Source: Pseudarthrobacter siccitolerans (GTDB lineage: Bacteria > Actinomycetota > Actinomycetes > Actinomycetales > Micrococcaceae). Taken from it: a stretch of DNA of 64,000 nt. Positions 56,930 through 64,000 of this stretch are shown here, one piece after another. Numbering within the stretch: position 1 is the first letter of the stretch; every line of letters starts with the position of its first letter. The notes below the pieces were generated by a model. It was given only the letters and a program-made list of their open reading frames with translations. It searched no databases and was not told where the DNA came from. The stretch lies in NCBI RefSeq assembly GCF_030823375.1, contig NZ_JAUSXB010000001.1, positions 1,054,001-1,118,000 on the forward strand, in the 5' to 3' direction. Both the position numbers and the translations under genes were made by a program.

Positions 56930-57853
56930 TTATTCATCCTTTCCTGGTTTATTTTTTTCCAAGTCATGCCCCTCTCCCCGGGCTTCAGCGGATGCGGCGC
57001 CGGAGCCGGCAGAGTCCGGCGGGCGTGTCGCGGCGAGGACCACCGCGCCTGCCACGACGGCCCCCGCCAAGTGCAGCGCCCGGGCCGCTTCCGAGAGTGT
57101 CGCGCCTGTCGTGAGGACGTCGTCGACAATGACGCAGCGGTGGCCGGGCAGCCGTTTCCGGCCCCGCTGGTGGACACGCATGGACCCCCGCACCCGCCGG
57201 GCACGGCCGCCACGGTCCAGGCCTTTTTGGCCTCCGGGCAGCTGTAGAACGCCCGTTCCGCTCTTTTCCAGCACGTGCGCCACGCGAAGTTCCGGGAGCT
57301 GCCGCGACACCTTCCGCAAGAGCAGGTGGACCGGGCTGAAGCCACGCTTCAGGAACGCTGCGTTGCTGGTGGGCACGGGCACCAGGCAGATCCCCTCCGC
57401 GCCGTCCGTTGCTGCTCGAACGGCGCCGGCGAGCGCGCGGCCCAGGCTGTCCCCGAGCTGGTGTTGGCCGTGCCGTTTGAAAGAAAGGAGGGCCTGCGCC
57501 AGTTCCTCCCTGTACACGCCTGCGGCCACCACTGGCAACAGCACCGTCCCATCGACGTCCATCAGGGCAGGAGCTCCGCGCTCAGCCCGGAAGGGCTCGT
57601 GCGTCAGCCGGCGGATGTTGCGGTCGCAAGCGATGCACAGCGCACGGTCTTCGGCTCCGCAGCACACGCAGTCCACTGGAACAGCGAGCGCGAGGAGGTC
57701 CCCGGCTGCGCCCGCAGCCTGATCCACCAGGCGCAGCAAGGCGCTTTGGTGATCGGACCGGTGCCTGGCGGGCCGCTCCGCCGACGGGACGAGGTCCGGA
57801 TCGACCCGGACGGTCCGGGGTAGCCTGCCCGGCGCCCTAAGTCTGTTGCTCAC
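56930..57853 (-). CDS. ComF-family phosphoribosyltransferase-like protein
   Basis: This 307-residue protein has an N-terminal zinc-finger-like pair (PVDCVCCGAEDRALCIACDR, about 60-80), then a double-zinc-ribbon-to-PRTase layout. VYREELAQALLSFKRHGQHQ, LVPVPTSNAAFLKRGFSPVH and the PRPP loop RCVIVDDVLTTGATLSEAAR (about 240-260) follow. ComF proteins support DNA uptake or amidophosphoribosyl-related chemistry; the actinobacterial role is unclear. A disordered tail follows the domain. It sits between lpqB and hpf, the usual actinobacterial order. Confidence 0.88.
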   Translation of the reverse strand: MSNRLRAPGRLPRTVRVDPDLVPSAERPARHRSDHQSALLRLVDQAAGAAGDLLALAVPVDCVCCGAEDRALCIACDRNIRRLTHEPFRAERGAPALMDVDGTVLLPVVAAGVYREELAQALLSFKRHGQHQLGDSLGRALAGAVRAATDGAEGICLVPVPTSNAAFLKRGFSPVHLLLRKVSRQLPELRVAHVLEKSGTGVLQLPGGQKGLDRGGRARRVRGSMRVHQRGRKRLPGHRCVIVDDVLTTGATLSEAARALHLAGAVVAGAVVLAATRPPDSAGSGAASAEARGEGHDLEKNKPGKDE

Positions 57854-57933
57854 GGATCAAGCATCTGCCCGGCCGCCCCTGACGGACACGCCATCAAAGG
57901 CCTATGTGGACAGGACCGGAAAGAACACCCGGT

Positions 57934-59652
57934 TCAGCCCGGGAACGACGGATCGATAGGTCCCTTGATCTGCGGCGACCAGCCGTTGCCCAGCCGCTGG
58001 AAGACGCCCTCCCCGGACTGGGCGTAGATTTCCTCGGGACCGTTGCCGGCGCTGAGGGCCACGAGTCCCGGCCAGGGGGCCAGTTGCTGCGGCTGCCCCG
58101 ACGTGAGCGAGAGCAACTCCGGGGTGACGTTCGAACCGGCGGCCCCCTTCATCACGGCAACGGTGGTATCGCTTACCCACACACCCTGGTCCGGTCCGCT
58201 TTCGGTGGCCAGCGTAACGGGTGGCGTGAGCTCGCGGGGAGTCCCGTCGCCGCCCCGGATGATGCCGGTTACCTGGACCCGGGTTTTACCGTTTTGCTCG
58301 GAAATCACCAGCGCCCGGACTCCCTCGCGGGAGATCCGGAAGTCCTTGACCGTCCGTCCTGCCAGCCAGGCCGGCGTCAGCGTGACCGCGGGTACGGTGG
58401 CTCCCTCCGCCACTCCTGTGGGCCGGAACGCAACAACTTCAGTTCCCCCCTCAGCCCCGGGTCCCGCCGACCACAGCCAGCCGTTAAGGCCGAAGGACGG
58501 CCGGGTCAGGGTGCTTCGTGTGGTCAGCGCACGTGCAGGTTGGCCGGGGTTGATGCTGTACAGGGTGGTGCGGCTGTCGTTGAGGAAGGCTGCCGTCTGC
58601 GATGCCGGGGATTCGGCGGGGAACCGCGGCGCGAGCGAGGACACCGGCTGCATGTCCGGCAGCGGCGAAATCCTGTTGTTCTCATACCGCACGAGCTCGT
58701 TGCCGCTCACCGCAATCTGGCGCGACGGCACACTCCTGTCCACTACCGGCGGCAGGACCGAGCCGTTGTCCTCCACCCGGACCAGGTCCTGGTTCGCGCG
58801 GAGTTCGACGTTGACCACGTCCGGCTGGCTGCGGAAGGTCAAAGTCAGCTGCATCTGCATTCGCAGCCGGTCTTCGGGCGAAGTATCCGTCAGTTCCTTG
58901 GCGGTCAGGTCCACCTGGGCCGCCCCGGAGACAACAGGAACCGACTCCCGGGCCAGCTTGATGCCCGAAGGAAAGGCGCTGGCCACGGCGCCCCGCAGGT
59001 ACGGCGCGGGCCCTGCGAGCAGTGCACTGGTCATCGCCTTGACGGTCTTGTTCTTGATAAACCAGCGCACGTCCGGGACCGCATACGTAAACGTGGGGTC
59101 ATAGAAGTAGATGGGGTACGCACCGTAGATCACCTTGAAGGTTTCTTCGGCGATGGCTGTTCCATCCGGCAGGGCCGAAATCCGCCATTGCCCGTCCACC
59201 TGGGTGACAGTGACGGGGATTTTTTCGATAGTCCCTTCCGGCGACTGGGTTGCTATCCCGTCGGCATCCACGGTGTAGGCGACGTCGAGCTCGTAGTTGT
59301 ACACATTTTCGGCCTCGCCGGCCACTACCTTGGCTTCCCGGTAGACGAGGGCACGCTGGTCCGGCTTCCACGAAACGGACGAAGCCTGCGTCAGATACTG
59401 GCGCGCCACAGCGTAGTCGTCCTCGTAGCCGCTGCCGGCACGGTAGAAGTAATCGATGATCGTTTCCGGTGACGCCCCGGCCTGCGGCGCAGCCGGCAGG
59501 AATACCGGCGCACTGAGGTTGCCCGCGCTGCTCTCACTGCTTTTGCCCACCGGCCCGGACGTGGGAATCCGGGCGCAGCCCGCCAGCAGGGCCAGCAGAA
59601 GCACCAGCAATGAAGCCGCCAGCCTGGCCCGCGGTGTACTGCGGCCCGTCAT
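57934..59652 (-). CDS. lpqB: LpqB lipoprotein, accessory to MtrAB
   Basis: This 572-residue lipoprotein has a signal with lipobox LLAGC (about 20-25). A GerMN-like region follows (about 60-300: [20 protein letters not shown], then [20 protein letters not shown]). A C-terminal beta-propeller carries [20 protein letters not shown] and [20 protein letters not shown]. In mycobacteria LpqB interacts with MtrB outside the membrane and influences MtrA phosphorylation. Its start overlaps the mtrB stop by 4 bases (ATGA, 59649-59652), so mtrA-mtrB-lpqB is one operon. Confidence 0.95.
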   Translation of the reverse strand: MTGRSTPRARLAASLLVLLLALLAGCARIPTSGPVGKSSESSAGNLSAPVFLPAAPQAGASPETIIDYFYRAGSGYEDDYAVARQYLTQASSVSWKPDQRALVYREAKVVAGEAENVYNYELDVAYTVDADGIATQSPEGTIEKIPVTVTQVDGQWRISALPDGTAIAEETFKVIYGAYPIYFYDPTFTYAVPDVRWFIKNKTVKAMTSALLAGPAPYLRGAVASAFPSGIKLARESVPVVSGAAQVDLTAKELTDTSPEDRLRMQMQLTLTFRSQPDVVNVELRANQDLVRVEDNGSVLPPVVDRSVPSRQIAVSGNELVRYENNRISPLPDMQPVSSLAPRFPAESPASQTAAFLNDSRTTLYSINPGQPARALTTRSTLTRPSFGLNGWLWSAGPGAEGGTEVVAFRPTGVAEGATVPAVTLTPAWLAGRTVKDFRISREGVRALVISEQNGKTRVQVTGIIRGGDGTPRELTPPVTLATESGPDQGVWVSDTTVAVMKGAAGSNVTPELLSLTSGQPQQLAPWPGLVALSAGNGPEEIYAQSGEGVFQRLGNGWSPQIKGPIDPSFPG

Positions 59653-61562
59653 GGGGTCTCCTTCGGGGCGGCCGCCGGAGCAAGCGGAGTGCCGGCCTCA
59701 AGGACCAACATGTTCCTGTTGTCTGTTTCGCCAGGAATGATGATGTCCTCCGGTTCCAGCTGCACGGGCGACTTGTCGATTTCTTCCCCCTGGCGCAGGG
59801 ACAGGGTCAGCCGGAAGTTCGCACCGCTGCCCTTCTTGCCCCATGCCTGCAGCCACCCGTTGTGAAGTTTGGTGTCCTCCATCGCGATGGAGAGCCCGAG
59901 GCCACTGCCTCCGGTGGTGCGGGCACGGGCAGGATCTGCCCGCCAGAACCTGTCGAAGACCCGCGCGGCTTCGGCCGGCGCCATGCCAATGCCGTGGTCC
60001 CGGACTGCGATCCCGACGGCGGTCTGGCTGGCTGCCACGGTGACTGTCACCGGCTTCCCCTCTCCATGTTCCACAGCGTTGAGGATGAGGTTCCGCAGGA
60101 TCCGGTCGATCCGTCGGGCATCCATCTCCACGATGACAGCACCGGCCGGTGCACTGAGCAGGATCTCGGAGCCGTACTCGGCGGCGACGGGCGCTGCGCC
60201 TTCGATCACGTGGGCCACCACCTGCAGGATGTCTTCCGGTTCGGCGTCGAGCATGGCAACGCCGGCATCGAAGCGGGAGATTTCCAGCAGGTCCGACAGG
60301 AGTGACTGGAACCGCTCCACCTGGTTGTACAGGAGTTCTGCGGAACGCTTGTTGATGGGGTCGAAATCATCCCGCGCGTCGTAGAGCACTTCGGCGGCCA
60401 TCCGGACTGTGGTCAGCGGCGTCCGCAGTTCATGCGACACGTCGGAGACGAAGCGCTGCTGCATCTGGGACAGCGTAGCCAGCTGGGTGATCTGCTCCTG
60501 GAGGCTGGCGGCCATGTGGTTAAAGGAGGCACCGAGGCGGGCCACCTCGTCCTCACCCCGGACCACCATCCGCTCCTGCAGCTGGCCGGCGGCGAGTTTT
60601 TCGGAGACCATCGCGGCATGGCTCACGGGGCTGACCACATTGTGTGTGACGTACCAGGCGATGGCACCGATCATCAGGACCAGCACCGCTCCGCCGGCCC
60701 ACAGTACGCTTTGAATTTCGTTGAGGGTCTGCTGGGCGGTGTTGAGGTCGTAGATCAGGTACAGCTCATAAACCGTGCCGTTGAACGTCACCTTGTTTCC
60801 GACGGCGATACCGGGACGGTCCTCGGTCCCTACCGGGATGACGGTTGAGGCCCAGTACTGGTCCTTGCCCGATTCCTGGACCGCCTTGCGCAATTCCGGC
60901 GGGATAACGCTGACCGTCAGCTGGTCAGAGGCCCGTGACTCCACCCAGCGGTTCCGCGGCTTCGTCTGTTCAGGCATGGCCTCAAAGACGTATCTCCGCT
61001 GGATCACCGAGCCGCGCCCCTCCACGGCGTTCAGAGTGTCGTACACCAGGGTGATGACACTGGACTGGTCGGTGACCTGGGCGCCGTCGAACGTGTCCTG
61101 CACCTGCTTGACGTTGTAGCGCGTCTCGGACTCCGCCTGGGTCAGCCGCTCCTGGAAGAGGTTGTTGGCGATCTGGTTCGAAAGATAGGCGCCCACCACG
61201 GCGAAAGACGTGACGGCCAGGAGCAGGGTAGTGAGGACTGTGCGGAACTGCAGCGACCGGCGCCACCGCTGCTGCAGTGCCCGTCCTATATAGCGGAGTG
61301 CCGGGAGGAACCTGCGGAACCCTGTCCACACCAGCCGGGCGACGCGCAGGCTGACAATCAGGGCACGGCGTTGCCAGATCCTGGCCCGGAAGGAAAGCCG
61401 CTGCAGGCCTGCAGTGCGGGCATCAGTATGTTCCGGGCCACTGTGGTGCTCCGGCCGGCGGGGCCCGCCTGCGGGATCCGGAGAACTTCCCGCGGTGGGC
61501 TCGTTTGCAGGTCCCCCGTGGGGAACTGCGGGGTCAGGCCCCTGCTTTGTAGCCGACACCAC
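59649..61562 (-). CDS. mtrB: MtrB sensor histidine kinase
   Basis: This 637-residue kinase has a disordered N-terminus and a first helix (about 108-130: [20 protein letters not shown]). An extracytoplasmic domain (about 131-285), a second helix ([20 protein letters not shown]), and HAMP follow. The H-box is [20 protein letters not shown], and the ATPase motifs are [18 protein letters not shown] and [10 protein letters not shown]. It phosphorylates MtrA and couples cell-wall growth and division with replication. The GTG start at 61562 overlaps the end of mtrA by 29 bases. Confidence 0.95.
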   Translation of the reverse strand: MVSATKQGPDPAVPHGGPANEPTAGSSPDPAGGPRRPEHHSGPEHTDARTAGLQRLSFRARIWQRRALIVSLRVARLVWTGFRRFLPALRYIGRALQQRWRRSLQFRTVLTTLLLAVTSFAVVGAYLSNQIANNLFQERLTQAESETRYNVKQVQDTFDGAQVTDQSSVITLVYDTLNAVEGRGSVIQRRYVFEAMPEQTKPRNRWVESRASDQLTVSVIPPELRKAVQESGKDQYWASTVIPVGTEDRPGIAVGNKVTFNGTVYELYLIYDLNTAQQTLNEIQSVLWAGGAVLVLMIGAIAWYVTHNVVSPVSHAAMVSEKLAAGQLQERMVVRGEDEVARLGASFNHMAASLQEQITQLATLSQMQQRFVSDVSHELRTPLTTVRMAAEVLYDARDDFDPINKRSAELLYNQVERFQSLLSDLLEISRFDAGVAMLDAEPEDILQVVAHVIEGAAPVAAEYGSEILLSAPAGAVIVEMDARRIDRILRNLILNAVEHGEGKPVTVTVAASQTAVGIAVRDHGIGMAPAEAARVFDRFWRADPARARTTGGSGLGLSIAMEDTKLHNGWLQAWGKKGSGANFRLTLSLRQGEEIDKSPVQLEPEDIIIPGETDNRNMLVLEAGTPLAPAAAPKETP

Positions 61563-62208
61563 GCACCGTTAAGACAACTTCCGGGGCTTCCGGATCCTGC
61601 TCGATTTTGGACCGGAGGCGCTGGACATGGACATTGACCAGCCGCGTGTCGGCGGCGTGGCGGTAGCCCCAAACCTGCTCAAGGAGCAGTTCGCGGGTGA
61701 ACACCTGCCACGGTTTGCGGGCAAGGGCCACCAGGAGATCGAACTCCAGGGGCGTCAGGGAAATCCGCTCGTTGCCCCGGCTCACCGTGTGACCGGCGAC
61801 GTCGATGGTGATGTCGGCGATCTTCAGCGTTTCGGGGGCCTTCTGGTCGCCGGGACGCAGCCGGGCGCGCACGCGCGCCACGAGTTCGGCGGGTTTGAAC
61901 GGCTTGGGCACGTAGTCGTCGGCGCCGGATTCAAGCCCGCGGACGACGTCGGAGGTGTCCGACTTGGCGGTCAGCATCACGATGGGCACGTCCGACTCCG
62001 CGCGGATCTGCCGGCATACCTCGATGCCATCCACTCCGGGAAGCATAAGGTCCAGCAGGACCAGGTCCGGCCTCGATGAACGGAAAATGTCGAGCGCCTT
62101 GGCGCCGTCGCCGCAGAAGACTGGTTCGAAGCCGTCATTGCGAAGAACAATTCCGATCATTTCGGCCAGCGCTTCGTCATCGTCTACCACCAGAATGCGT
62201 GCCTTCAT
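61534..62208 (-). CDS. mtrA: MtrA response regulator
   Basis: This 224-residue OmpR/PhoB-type regulator has ARILVVDDDEALAEMIGIVL (acidic pocket), PDLVLLDLMLPGVDGIEVCR (phospho-Asp), PIVMLTAKSDTSDVVRGLES and DDYVPKPFKPAELVARVRAR. The winged-helix domain runs DITIDVAGHTVSRGNERISL ... VNVHVQRLRSKIEQDPE. It controls cell-wall hydrolases and replication genes in relatives. The ATG at 62208 is the standard MtrA start; a longer frame upstream is open but unrelated. AAGGGA lies about 10 bases upstream and a TATATA element is adjacent. Confidence 0.97.
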   Translation of the reverse strand: MKARILVVDDDEALAEMIGIVLRNDGFEPVFCGDGAKALDIFRSSRPDLVLLDLMLPGVDGIEVCRQIRAESDVPIVMLTAKSDTSDVVRGLESGADDYVPKPFKPAELVARVRARLRPGDQKAPETLKIADITIDVAGHTVSRGNERISLTPLEFDLLVALARKPWQVFTRELLLEQVWGYRHAADTRLVNVHVQRLRSKIEQDPEAPEVVLTVRGVGYKAGA

Positions 62209-62390
62209 AGTTATATATTCCCTTATGAGACAGGCTTTGTCCTGTTCAGGACGTTGCGGCATGGCGGAACGCTAGGTAGGCATGCGGCCGAACTATAGGC
62301 TGGGAGCATTGCCGGAGGTTCCCGGTGCCCACCGTTCCGTTGCGGCCGGGCCTGGCTTCAGAGGCACTGGTACAGCGGGAAGGAACACGG

Positions 62391-63671
62391 GTGTCAGAAC
62401 AGGATCCGGGCGCGGAGCGGCCCCAGGGCCCGGGCGGGCAGCAGCCCCAGAGGGGCCAGCCGCCCGGGCCAGGCCAGCAACCTGCATGGGGTCAACAGCC
62501 ACAGTGGGGCCAGCAGCCTGGATGGGGCCAGCAACCTGCATGGGGACAGCAGCAAGGGCAGCAGCCCTGGCGTTCACCCCAGCCTCCCTACCCGGGCTCC
62601 CCCTACGGCCAGCCCCGCTACGTGGCGCCGCCTAAACCGGGAATCGTCCCGCTTCGGCCCCTGATGTTCGGTGAGATCCTGGACGGCTCCTTCCAGACAA
62701 TCCGGCGGAACGCCAAAGCCATGCTCGGCGCTTCCCTCCTCGCCCAGTCGTTCGCTGCGATCCTTGCCGCTGTGATCACGGTCGTGACGGCAACATCGAT
62801 GGTCTCCATCGAAGCCTGGGCAGAAAGCGCCACCCCGGCTGACTTCGCCTCACTCGGCTTCGGATTCCTGGCCGCCGTCCTGCTGGTTGCAATCCTGACC
62901 CTCTTCATCTCGGCTGTCCTCCAGGGAGCCATGGTGGTGCCGGTGGCCCGATCCATCCTCAACCGCCCCACTGGATTCCGGCAGATGTGGATCCTGGCCC
63001 GTTCCCGGGCCTGGACGCTGGTCCGCCTGGCCGCGTTGATGATGCTGGCCGGCCTGCTCGCGTTCATACTGCCCGCAGGCGTGGCCGTCGCGGTGATCTC
63101 CACCATGGAACGTGCGGGGATCCTGCTCCTCATCCCCCTGATTCCCGCTGTTGTTGCCTTGCTCACCTGGATCTATATCAAGCTGATGGTGGCGCCGGCC
63201 GCCGTCGTCATCGAAGAGCTGGGGGCGCTTGAGGCCTTGCGACGATCGTGGTCGCTGACCCGCGCCAACTGGTGGCGGATCTTCGGGATCACCCTGGTGG
63301 TCAGCATCCTGGTGGGCATCATCGGGCAGGTGGTCATGATCCCGGTGAGCCTGCTGCCCACGTTCCTCTCCGGTTTCCTCTCACCGCACGCGGGCAGTGA
63401 GCAGGACATCACGGTGGCGGTTGCTGTAGGGGTGGCCACTGCCATCGTGGGTGCCCTGGTAGGGGCCGTGGGCTACGCCTTCCAGACGTCGGTGATGGCC
63501 TTGATCTACATGGATCTCCGGATGCGCAAGGACGGCCTGGACATCGCACTGCTCCGCCAGCTGGAAACCGGGGCGGATCCGGACGGCATACCGGGCCGCA
63601 GCATTGCTGCAACGGGGCCGGGAACGGTTCCCGGAACCGGCCAGGCCGGGGTTTGGCCGGATGTCCGCTGA
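62391..63671 (+). CDS. GDPD-membrane-domain protein with a QPWG-rich N-terminal repeat
   Basis: This 426-residue protein has a low-complexity N-terminus (about 1-85, rich in Gln, Pro, Gly, Trp). It is followed by PLMFGEILDGSFQTIRRNAK and about six membrane helices (about 110-385) of the glycerophosphodiester phosphodiesterase membrane-domain family. No catalytic GDPD domain is attached. The Trp/Gln repeat may mediate protein contacts on the cytoplasmic side. The GTG at 62391 is chosen because GGAAGGA lies 6 bases upstream. The stop overlaps the DUF4129 start (63661-63671), so the two are coupled. It is divergent from mtrA. Confidence 0.8.
   Translation: MSEQDPGAERPQGPGGQQPQRGQPPGPGQQPAWGQQPQWGQQPGWGQQPAWGQQQGQQPWRSPQPPYPGSPYGQPRYVAPPKPGIVPLRPLMFGEILDGSFQTIRRNAKAMLGASLLAQSFAAILAAVITVVTATSMVSIEAWAESATPADFASLGFGFLAAVLLVAILTLFISAVLQGAMVVPVARSILNRPTGFRQMWILARSRAWTLVRLAALMMLAGLLAFILPAGVAVAVISTMERAGILLLIPLIPAVVALLTWIYIKLMVAPAAVVIEELGALEALRRSWSLTRANWWRIFGITLVVSILVGIIGQVVMIPVSLLPTFLSGFLSPHAGSEQDITVAVAVGVATAIVGALVGAVGYAFQTSVMALIYMDLRMRKDGLDIALLRQLETGADPDGIPGRSIAATGPGTVPGTGQAGVWPDVR
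62475..62546 (+). repeat. Four tandem 18-bp coding repeats (QQPxWG)
   Basis: Four consecutive 18-bp units encode QQPAWG, QQPQWG, QQPGWG and QQPAWG, with further partial units on both sides (QGQQPW). The units differ mainly at the fourth codon, so unit number is likely variable between strains. Confidence 0.85.
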
Positions 63672-64000
63672 GTCTCCTCTGCTGCCCACAGCGGAGGAAG
63701 CCCGCCGCTGGGCCGCAGAGGAACTGGCCAAATCCGAATACCGGGAAGCTGAGCCTGGCTGGCTCGACTCGCTGTGGCGCGGTTTCCTCGACTGGCTGCG
63801 GTCCCTGGACGGGCCACCGGGAAGCGATGCGCCGGTGCCGAGCCCTGTCATTGGGATTGTCATCGCCCTGGTCATTGCCGTTGCCGTAATCCTGGCCCGG
63901 CCCCGCCTGAACCCCAAAGCCCGGCAGGCAAAGGAAGTCTTCGAGCCGGACAGCGCACTCACTGCCCCCGGTTACCGGCAGCGCGCAGAAGCTGCTGCTG
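63661..64000 (+). CDS. DUF4129-like protein, 5' part (truncated by window edge)
   Basis: The first 113 residues are visible: SAESPLLPTAEEARRWAAEE, then WLDSLWRGFLDWLRSL and a membrane helix PVIGIVIALVIAVAVILARP. The start of the DUF4129 region (TAPGYRQRAEAAA) runs off the edge. The amphipathic N-terminal segment and single helix before the DUF4129 domain match the family. It overlaps the preceding membrane gene by 11 bp, suggesting a joint operon as in other actinobacteria, where it precedes a MoxR-type ATPase and DUF58 protein. Confidence 0.82.
   Translation, partial: MSAESPLLPTAEEARRWAAEELAKSEYREAEPGWLDSLWRGFLDWLRSLDGPPGSDAPVPSPVIGIVIALVIAVAVILARPRLNPKARQAKEVFEPDSALTAPGYRQRAEAAA

Noticed and set aside
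57904..59472. A 522-codon plus-strand open frame opposite lpqB
   Set aside because: It has a repetitive Arg/Gly/Pro composition and no domain; the lpqB frame has a lipobox and family motifs.

Overview
The window is high-GC actinobacterial DNA. The best fit is the Micrococcaceae, close to Arthrobacter/Pseudarthrobacter. This is inferred from the mtrA-mtrB-lpqB / ComF / hpf / secA gene order, a WhiB1-type protein, a large NAD-dependent glutamate dehydrogenase, an Rv3235-family protein and a fused RfbC-RfbD protein. No rRNA, tRNA or CRISPR array was seen.

Layout. (1) 1-3.9 kb, minus strand: a Tad (type IVc) pilus operon of TadA/CpaF ATPase, TadB, TadC, a small pilin-like protein, TadE and perhaps the start of one more gene at the left edge. 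(2) 4.1-6.1 kb: the tail of a dead ISL3 transposase, followed by an intact ISL3-family element with visible terminal repeats. (3) 6.1-35.6 kb: a large accessory locus for a surface polysaccharide. It holds an acyltransferase, a GT39-like membrane glycosyltransferase, a secreted GH25 muramidase with ten FG-GAP-like repeats, dTDP-rhamnose synthesis (rfbA, rfbB, fused rfbC-rfbD), several GT2 glycosyltransferases, DUF2304, a Wzx-like flippase, a DUF6541 protein, a PstS-like lipoprotein, two DUF2142 proteins, GtrA, and galactofuranose genes (glf, glfT2). Two decayed IS982-family copies in the same orientation bracket 13.0-31.3 kb, and a dead ISL3 copy lies between the two DUF2142 genes.

(4) 35.8-42.5 kb: a 1380-residue FHA/FtsK protein with EssC/EccC-like architecture but no WXG100 partners in the window, a small membrane protein, WhiB1 and a PdtaS-type histidine kinase. 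(5) 42.5-49.4 kb: NAD-glutamate dehydrogenase, then CpaE-like and CpaB/SAF-like genes, which are the Tad components missing from the left-hand operon. (6) 49.5-64 kb: conserved chromosomal core, namely a small HTH protein, an unknown conserved protein, a LysM protein, Rv3235 family, SecA, a YcaQ/AlkZ-like protein, HPF, ComF, LpqB, MtrB, MtrA and the start of a GDPD-membrane-domain/DUF4129 operon.

How the parts fit together. The central locus would make dTDP-rhamnose and UDP-galactofuranose, assemble a lipid-linked glycan with GT2 enzymes, flip it through the Wzx-like protein, and modify or extend it outside the membrane with polyprenyl-phosphate-sugar dependent membrane enzymes (DUF2304/GT2, GtrA, GT39-like, DUF2142, DUF6541) and an O-acyltransferase. 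The IS remnants and the mosaic of short operons suggest it is exchanged or rearranged as an island between stable core blocks. The features most worth following up are the PstS-like lipoprotein that appears to have lost phosphate ligands and is translationally coupled to DUF2142, the orphan EssC-like ATPase, the CpaE-like protein without a P-loop lysine, and the competing hairpins over the ISL3 transposase start codon.
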